From: Paenibacillus sp.
GTDB lineage: Bacteria > Bacillota > Bacilli > Paenibacillales > Paenibacillaceae
Length of the DNA stretch: 6,916 nt
Direction: 5' to 3'
Assembly: GCA_029256665.1 (NCBI GenBank)
Contig: JAQSXN010000209.1
Span: 1-6,916 of the forward strand
Both the position numbers and the translations under genes were made by a program. Below the pieces are notes generated by a model. That model was not told the DNA's origin. It searched no databases and saw only the letters and a program-made list of their open reading frames with translations. Each line of letters starts with the position of its first letter. The stretch's first letter is position 1. Below are positions 1 to 4,628 of the stretch, one piece after another.

Positions 1-317
1 CGTTCATCCCCGACCTCCTCGTACAGATACGTCAAGGTTAGCAACGGGCACATTGTATTAATATTTTTATCCGGCAATCCCTTGCCGATCTGTTGATCGA
101 ACCATGTACATAAGTATTCCAGAATGTCTTGCCGTCCCGTTTCCTTATAAAACAAATAGAGCGAAAATAAACCTACTCCCTGCGGCCACTCCCAATTATC
201 CATGGAAATGATCCCGATCGGACAGCTTTCATCCACCGCGCCGCCTTTCAGCCGCTTAAGCTGATCGATCACTTTGTCGATGAGTTCCATTGTATCCGCT
301 GAACTAGAACTACCCAT
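1..317 (-). CDS. GH105 unsaturated glycuronyl hydrolase (YteR/YesR-like), N-terminal part
   Basis: The visible 105 residues are the start of a glycoside hydrolase family 105 protein; the gene runs off the low-coordinate end. GH105 enzymes hydrate and release the 4,5-unsaturated galacturonyl (or glucuronyl) residue that a polysaccharide lyase leaves at the non-reducing end of an oligosaccharide, usually in the cytoplasm. The diagnostic stretches are DNWEWPQGVGLFSLYLFYKE (residues 40-59) and INTMCPLLTLTYLYEE (residues 86-101), which resemble the first helices of the (alpha/alpha)6 barrel of YteR-type enzymes. The catalytic Asp known in YteR lies further on, outside the window. No signal peptide is present. 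The ATG at 317-315 is chosen because GGAGGA (330-325) sits 7 bases upstream. That site directly follows the stop codon of the 625-residue gene, so the two genes are almost certainly co-transcribed and probably translationally coupled. Family assignment is from remembered motifs, not a search; the exact substrate is open. Confidence 0.83.
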   Translation of the reverse strand, partial: MGSSSSADTMELIDKVIDQLKRLKGGAVDESCPIGIISMDNWEWPQGVGLFSLYLFYKETGRQDILEYLCTWFDQQIGKGLPDKNINTMCPLLTLTYLYEEVGDE

Positions 318-324
318 GGACGAG

Positions 325-330
325 TCCTCC
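325..330 (-). promoter_or_regulatory. Shine-Dalgarno site of the GH105 gene, abutting the preceding stop codon
   Basis: On the minus strand the sequence reads TAA-GGAGGA-7 bases-ATG. The stop codon of the upstream gene (333-331) is followed with no gap by a strong ribosome binding site, and the next gene starts at 317. This fixes the GH105 start and supports a single transcript with coupled translation. Confidence 0.8.
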
Positions 331-2208
331 TTATTGGTATGGATCAACTCTAAGCGCGACCGTACTGCCGTTCGGCTGCTTCACCGTAATTTCCCGAATC
401 ATAAACTGATCATTCCGGGGAACTTCATAATCGGCTAACCGCTTGTCCTGGATCTCATATTGATCCAGAAGCTTCTGCAACTGATCCAAGTCTGGTTTCT
501 CGTCGATCATGATGACCACCCAGGCATGATCAAGCCGATGCTGCCGCAACATCCTCTCATCCCCCCGATACCAAATACGCGAAAGCGTAAGGGTTCCATC
601 CGCGCTCGCGACTTCAATATCCGAGGTTTGAGGCTCCTGACCATAAGCGATATAACCCAGAGGCAATATGGCCGCGTAACATGAGGCATATTCGATTACC
701 GTCCATGGAACGCTGACGGCTTCCTCCTTCCGGGATACCGAGTGAGTGACGGAAGACGTTCGCGTCCACTGCACGCGATTGTTGCCTTTAAGTTGATGAA
801 CCTTCCCTTGGAACCTCTGAATGAACCACTCGTCCGTTATCTCCGACGCACGGTTAGCCAGATGCTTCATCTCTCTGTGCACGATCAGGACATGATCCTG
901 CTGAGCGCAACGCGTCTCTATCTCCGGCAGACAATCCTCCTGGAACAACGCCGGGTTGAGATAAGACTCATTGTAATCGCGAGAGAGATGCGAGCGCACG
1001 GCGTTATTGACCTTTACCTTAAATCGCAGGAACGAAACCTGCTCGTTTTCAATCAAGAAGCTCACCGGCATCGATTGCCAGCCGAGTCCCCATTTGGGCC
1101 ATTGATAGCAGCCAGGCATGATCGGAAACCGGTTTATGCTGCCGATCCGACACTGCTTCCCAATCCATGTGTAAGCGTAGGCGTCGTCGAACAGTCGCTC
1201 CGCCCTGGTCCGCGGCACCGGAAGCTGATTATAGGCAGGGAGGAGCTCCCAAGGCTGCGTGGACACAAGCGAGGTTTCTTCGGGCAGCAATTCTTCATAC
1301 AGAAGCACGCTTAAAACAAGCGCCTCCGTTTGGTTAACCGTTTCTTCTTCCCATATGCGTATGCCCGCCACCCAATTCACAACCGATCTCTTGATCACGT
1401 CGCCTTCAAAATTGTACGAGCGAATCGAAGGAACGAATTCCCTGCCTTCATGAAATCTGACATAGTCCAACAATTCGTTCCGCCGTGCCCGTATCGCGAA
1501 CTCCAGCTCAGGCTCGCTGCCGTTCCAGGCCCGTAAAGCCAATTGCAACGCATCCAACATGATTTTCAGATAGATCGCGCTATTATTCTCGCCCCAGCCC
1601 CATCCTCGTCTAGTCGTGTACTCCTCCCAGCGCAAGAAGAACCGCTTCGCATTCCTTCTGCCTTCTTCATCATCCAACAGAACGGAAAGGGCCAGAAGCA
1701 AGGAGCCATCGCTCATGATCTTGTTTGGATAAAACAGCTTTGGATGGGCGCATTCGTGCGCAAACCAATTAACGGCCCTTTGCGCCATCCGCTTGATCAC
1801 GGATAGATGGGAGCCCGGGATATTCTCGCTCGCGGTTAACGATAGGGTTGCCAACGGAGCCATGATAAAAAACGCGGCATTCGTATCGTCGATTCGAGTC
1901 TCTTCCCTGTACCACCGAAACCCTCCGAATTGCGGATGTTCGGCATCCCGCACCTGCAGCTTTTCAAGCTCAAGCAATAATAAAAGCCCCTCGTTTTCGT
2001 CCATCTTGCCGAGGCTGACGGAAGCTGCGTAATAAACGGAGGACTCTCTTCCCGCATGACAATAGTCAAGGCGGGCAACCTCCTCGGTATGTCCCTTTTC
2101 CTTTCGTATCAAATGATCGAATATCTTGGGGCGGATTCGATCACGAATAGCATCAAATGTCGAATCCATCCCAAGCTCATCCAAAATGTGCTGCCAGGAA
2201 TTGCGCAT
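331..2208 (-). CDS. Unassigned 625-residue protein, probable cytoplasmic polysaccharide-processing enzyme
   Basis: I do not recognise a family with confidence. The 625-residue protein has no signal peptide or membrane segment. Residues about 45-330 are helix-rich with an alternation expected of an alpha/alpha toroid, with conserved-looking stretches DDTNAAFFIMAPLATL (107-122), LFYPNKIMSDGSLLLA (158-173) and RGWGWGENNSAIYL (201-214). Residues about 350-625 look beta-rich, with many aromatic and charged positions (for example WPKWGLGWQSMP, 370-381). A toroid followed by a beta-sandwich is the fold order of several polysaccharide lyases and of heparinase II/III-like proteins, so a role on an acidic glycan is plausible. 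That is inference from fold impression and from the GH105 gene 13 bases downstream. Candidate functional residues include D107, D108, N110, N162, E207, N208 and Y213, none verified. The start at 2208 has GGAGGA at 2220-2215, six bases upstream. It appears to head a transcription unit with GH105. Base composition looks lower in GC than the genes at 2430-6916. Confidence 0.85.
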   Translation of the reverse strand: MRNSWQHILDELGMDSTFDAIRDRIRPKIFDHLIRKEKGHTEEVARLDYCHAGRESSVYYAASVSLGKMDENEGLLLLLELEKLQVRDAEHPQFGGFRWYREETRIDDTNAAFFIMAPLATLSLTASENIPGSHLSVIKRMAQRAVNWFAHECAHPKLFYPNKIMSDGSLLLALSVLLDDEEGRRNAKRFFLRWEEYTTRRGWGWGENNSAIYLKIMLDALQLALRAWNGSEPELEFAIRARRNELLDYVRFHEGREFVPSIRSYNFEGDVIKRSVVNWVAGIRIWEEETVNQTEALVLSVLLYEELLPEETSLVSTQPWELLPAYNQLPVPRTRAERLFDDAYAYTWIGKQCRIGSINRFPIMPGCYQWPKWGLGWQSMPVSFLIENEQVSFLRFKVKVNNAVRSHLSRDYNESYLNPALFQEDCLPEIETRCAQQDHVLIVHREMKHLANRASEITDEWFIQRFQGKVHQLKGNNRVQWTRTSSVTHSVSRKEEAVSVPWTVIEYASCYAAILPLGYIAYGQEPQTSDIEVASADGTLTLSRIWYRGDERMLRQHRLDHAWVVIMIDEKPDLDQLQKLLDQYEIQDKRLADYEVPRNDQFMIREITVKQPNGSTVALRVDPYQ

Positions 2209-2214
2209 CGAGAT

Positions 2215-2220
2215 TCCTCC
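2215..2220 (-). promoter_or_regulatory. Shine-Dalgarno site of the 625-residue protein gene
   Basis: GGAGGA is followed by six bases (ATCTCG) and then ATG at 2208-2206. The spacing is near ideal and decides the start. No competing in-frame start with a comparable site is seen just upstream. Confidence 0.75.
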
Positions 2221-2249
2221 ATAACAATAAGTAATAGTTGATAACCTAG

Positions 2250-2278
2250 ACTATATGCCTGTATATAGGCGCCAGCAA
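2250..2278 (-). promoter_or_regulatory. Possible sigma-A promoter for the 625-residue protein and GH105 genes
   Basis: On the minus strand TTGCTG (2278-2273) is separated by exactly 17 bases from TATAGT (2255-2250). The -10 matches TATAAT at five of six positions; the -35 matches TTGACA at only three. Transcription would begin near 2243 and leave a leader of about 35 bases before the ATG at 2208. The region is AT-rich and lies just beyond a terminator, which is where a new promoter is expected. A weak -35 would suit an activator-dependent promoter. No mapping data are available, so this is a candidate only. Confidence 0.35.
2257..2270. promoter_or_regulatory. 14-bp near-palindrome in the promoter spacer, possible operator
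   Basis: GCCTGTATATAGGC is an inverted repeat with a single mismatched pair (position 5 against 10). It falls entirely within the 17-base spacer between the proposed -35 and -10 elements, a position where a bound repressor or a MerR-type activator would act. The match is short and could be chance in an AT-rich region; no regulator gene is present in the window. Confidence 0.2.
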
Positions 2279-2281
2279 TAA

Positions 2282-2307
2282 ACAATAATTTCGAATACAC
2301 AATAATT
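2282..2307. repeat. Pair of 9-bp direct repeats, 17-bp period, upstream of the proposed promoter
   Basis: ACAATAATT occurs at 2282-2290 and again at 2299-2307 on the plus strand (AATTATTGT on the transcribed strand). A related ACAATAAGT lies at 2224-2232. The pair ends four bases upstream of the proposed -35 element. Direct repeats in this position are typical of AraC-family or other activator sites, and AraC regulators commonly control carbohydrate loci in Paenibacillus, but the motif is low in complexity and the role is a guess. Confidence 0.25.
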
Positions 2308-2351
2308 GAACAGGATTGTGCAGGCTGGGTTATCGTCAATGTCTTTTAAAT

Positions 2352-2401
2352 AAAATAGGCTTCTCGCAAAGTTCGGCCTGAACTCGCGAGAAGCCTATTT
2401 T
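2352..2401 (-). terminator. Rho-independent terminator after the 727-residue hydrolase gene
   Basis: Two 16-base arms are perfectly complementary: AAAATAGGCTTCTCGC (2352-2367) and GCGAGAAGCCTATTTT (2386-2401). The 18-base loop contains a further 5-bp stem (2370-2374 with 2380-2384) around a 5-base apex. In the minus-strand transcript the stem ends in UUUUAUUU. The hairpin begins 28 bases beyond the TGA stop at 2432-2430. On the other strand it ends in TTTTGTTATTTATT, so it could work in both directions, although no plus-strand gene reads into it here. Confidence 0.88.
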
Positions 2402-2429
2402 GTTATTTATTAAGCTTTGAGCTGCAAAT

Positions 2430-4613
2430 TCAGGGCGACAGCCTAGCAAGCCGCTCGAACAACGAATCGTCTACCCGCTCGCCGTTCGCGTACAGCTCCG
2501 CCCCTTCCTCGCCGATCGCCGCCGTCAAACGTCCGTCCGCGATCCGAAGGCCGATCAGACCGCCGCCGCGAATCTCGAATCCGATGCCCGCATAGCGGAA
2601 CGACAGATTTAACTCCTCGCCTAGTCGCGGCATCAATGTCAATACGGTCCCGTCATCGTCATGCGAGGTTTTGGAGAGCACGTTAGGCGGCAACCGCAGC
2701 TCCTTGTATGCTTCCAGCTCATGCAGCAGAGATTCGCAATAAGGCGTAAGCGGCAGCTCGAACGCATAATAATCGACGTTGCCTCTTCGAACCGCGATGG
2801 CCAGATCGTCATGCCTGATCTTCACCTTGGCATCGCCAGCCCCGTTGGCGATAGATAGCGGAAAGCACTTCATCGGGATCCGTTCGTTCGTAAACCATAG
2901 GTCCCAAGCCACATATTCGTATTCGCCCGTATAGTCGACTTCGAAAGGCGCTTCGGAGCCACGCCCATTTCCACGGTCACCGCCACGAATCGCCGTTCCC
3001 GTAAGCTCCGCAAACTCGGCGGCAATATCCCTGCCCTCCGTCGTGCAAGCCGCGGGCGGACCGATAAAGATCAGACGTTTCCCGGACATTCCGCCGTAAC
3101 GTCTTACCCTCTCCCATGTGGCCTCCGGCAACATCGCCGGCCAAAGCACGATCAGCGCGTCGTAGCGCGAAATCTCTTCTTCGAAAGTAGGCACGACGTC
3201 GATCTCCACGTGACGCAGCATCAGCTTATGCAGAAGCGCCTTCATGCTCAGGCGGTGATAATGCATAAACGGATCGTTGCGATGGGCGACCGACTCCCAT
3301 GCGTACATCATCGCGACCCGCGGACGGCTGACCGCTTGGCCGACGAACCGCTGCATCGCTCTCTGCATGGCGACGCAACGCCCCGCCGTCTCCCATGTCG
3401 AGTGATGCGGATAGCCGGGGCCGAACGGACCGGAATGCCCGTAGGCATGGGCGACCCAGCGCACGTTGCGGGCGGCGAGCAAGCGATGGTAATACGTCAT
3501 CTTCCCGGCGGTCGGCTCGCGATCCCAGCACATGTTGTACGCCAGGCCGCTGTCCGAATATTTCGCAAGCGACTCCGCGAGCATCGTCATGGAGAGCATC
3601 GTCCGCTCCGCGTCGTATTGGGCATCGACAAACCCGCCGCTTAAATTATCCGTCAGCTTAAAGTAGTCGATATTGCCCGCCCACAGATCGCCGGAGTTTC
3701 CTTCGCCCCACCACGTGCTGTGGAAGCCGATAAAGGAGGCTTGACCGTGCTGCGCTTCATAACGCTCCTTCACCAACCGCTGGATCCGGTAAGTCAGCTC
3801 CATCGTCAGATTGTAATAATCGAATCGAAGGTTGCCCGAGCTCTCCTCCGCCGATTCGTGCTTCATCAGATAGATCCGATCGAGAAAGTCATAGCCATAC
3901 CTCTGGCGAAAAGCATCCAAAAAAGCCGTTCCGCCCAGGCAGACATCCTCTTTCTTGCTGCCGGACCCGAATTCGTCGATGGCGAAGCCGTCAAGCTTCA
4001 TTCCACGATAACAAGCTAGCGTCTCGTCAATGGACTCGGCCATGGCAGGACTCGCGTAATCGGGGTAATCGGTGGAGTAGGACGCATACAGCAGCACTTC
4101 GCCGTCCATGCCATACGTTCCGCTAAGAACGGAACGGCTCGTTATGGCCAGGGAGACATCCCGTAACTCCGCGGTAATATCTCTTGTTTCCCGAATGATT
4201 CCCGCTTCCCGCGAAACGAGAAACGCTTTGGCGATGCCCTCGTATACCGGCCGCATCTCGATATGCCCGGCAGACTCGGGATCGTTCAGCCTGATCTCGA
4301 GCTTGCCGTTTCTAATGGAACCCTCGTGCTCGCATATCCATTTCTGCCTAGCCTCGGGATAGCGCTTGAGAAGCCGCAATCCCGGCCAAGGGATGATTTT
4401 GGCGAAGGCGAGGCCGTGCTTGCGAGCCTCCACCTCCGCCGTTCGCATGGCTCTCTGCCCGATCTCGTCGAATTCGCTATAGCTGCAATTGCGAAATTCA
4501 AGCGCGATCGCGTCGAAGCCCTTCCCCGCGATATCCGCAACGGCACGCCGTATGCTGTCAGGTGCGGCCGCCATCGAAGTGTCGATCAGCAGCATGATGG
4601 GCGCCATTGTCAT
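2430..4613 (-). CDS. Probable TIM-barrel glycoside hydrolase with GATase-like second domain (GH106/GH42-like)
   Basis: The 727-residue protein has no signal peptide and is predicted cytoplasmic. Residues about 5-410 look like an (alpha/beta)8 barrel: a first strand IMLLIDTS (6-13), then GFDAIALEFRN (32-42), AFAKIIPW (69-76), MDGEVLLYAS (169-178), and KLDGFAIDEFGSGS (206-219) at the expected acid/base strand, making D213 and E214 catalytic candidates. Further candidates are E304 in STWWGEGN and D364/E366 in MCWDREPT. The stretch VRWVAHAYGHSGPFGPGYP (384-402) recalls the active-site loop before the second domain of GH106-type alpha-L-rhamnosidases. Residues about 430-545 resemble the Rossmann-like trimerisation/GATase domain of GH42 (RPRVAMMYAWES, YDALIVLWPAMLP, KRLIFIGPPA), and about 560-727 are beta-rich. 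ATG at 4613 has GGGAG (4627-4623) nine bases upstream; the ATG two codons on is too far from it. It starts 15 bases after the beta-helix gene. Glycoside hydrolase is likely; family and substrate are uncertain. Confidence 0.85.
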   Translation of the reverse strand: MTMAPIMLLIDTSMAAAPDSIRRAVADIAGKGFDAIALEFRNCSYSEFDEIGQRAMRTAEVEARKHGLAFAKIIPWPGLRLLKRYPEARQKWICEHEGSIRNGKLEIRLNDPESAGHIEMRPVYEGIAKAFLVSREAGIIRETRDITAELRDVSLAITSRSVLSGTYGMDGEVLLYASYSTDYPDYASPAMAESIDETLACYRGMKLDGFAIDEFGSGSKKEDVCLGGTAFLDAFRQRYGYDFLDRIYLMKHESAEESSGNLRFDYYNLTMELTYRIQRLVKERYEAQHGQASFIGFHSTWWGEGNSGDLWAGNIDYFKLTDNLSGGFVDAQYDAERTMLSMTMLAESLAKYSDSGLAYNMCWDREPTAGKMTYYHRLLAARNVRWVAHAYGHSGPFGPGYPHHSTWETAGRCVAMQRAMQRFVGQAVSRPRVAMMYAWESVAHRNDPFMHYHRLSMKALLHKLMLRHVEIDVVPTFEEEISRYDALIVLWPAMLPEATWERVRRYGGMSGKRLIFIGPPAACTTEGRDIAAEFAELTGTAIRGGDRGNGRGSEAPFEVDYTGEYEYVAWDLWFTNERIPMKCFPLSIANGAGDAKVKIRHDDLAIAVRRGNVDYYAFELPLTPYCESLLHELEAYKELRLPPNVLSKTSHDDDGTVLTLMPRLGEELNLSFRYAGIGFEIRGGGLIGLRIADGRLTAAIGEEGAELYANGERVDDSLFERLARLSP

Positions 4614-4622
4614 CGTTTTCTT

Positions 4623-4628
4623 CTCCCT
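4623..4628 (-). promoter_or_regulatory. Shine-Dalgarno site of the 727-residue hydrolase, abutting the preceding stop codon
   Basis: The minus strand reads TAA-AGGGAG-9 bases-ATG, so the ribosome binding site directly follows the stop codon of the beta-helix gene (4631-4629). This repeats the arrangement at 325-330, selects the ATG at 4613 over the one at 4607, and supports co-transcription of the two genes. Confidence 0.7.

Larger units (their letters stand above)
2209..2429. other. Intergenic region between the two transcription units
   Basis: This 221-base gap holds a terminator hairpin (2352-2401), an AT-rich stretch with a candidate promoter (2250-2278), small direct repeats and a near-palindrome, and the ribosome binding site of the gene at 2208. 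I see no open reading frame with a usable start and no recognisable riboswitch in it. It is the only sizeable non-coding stretch in the window. Confidence 0.7.

Noticed and set aside
742..1314. Plus-strand open frame of about 190 codons opposite the 625-residue protein gene
   Set aside because: No domain signature, composition typical of an antisense shadow, and it is fully covered by a gene with a strong ribosome binding site on the other strand.
2311..2339. TTGACG on the minus strand at 2339-2334 as a -35 element
   Set aside because: The hexamer is good, but no acceptable -10 lies 16-18 bases downstream (the sequence there is ATCCTG-like), so the pair at 2278/2250 is preferred.
2341..2401. 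The long hairpin as a riboswitch or an insertion-sequence end
   Set aside because: It is a simple stem with a U-rich tail just after a stop codon, with no transposase, target duplication or aptamer-like upstream structure, so a terminator explains it fully.
3210..3644. Plus-strand open frame rich in His, Arg and Met opposite the hydrolase gene
   Set aside because: The composition comes from reading the GC-rich hydrolase gene backwards; no homology pattern or start signal was seen.
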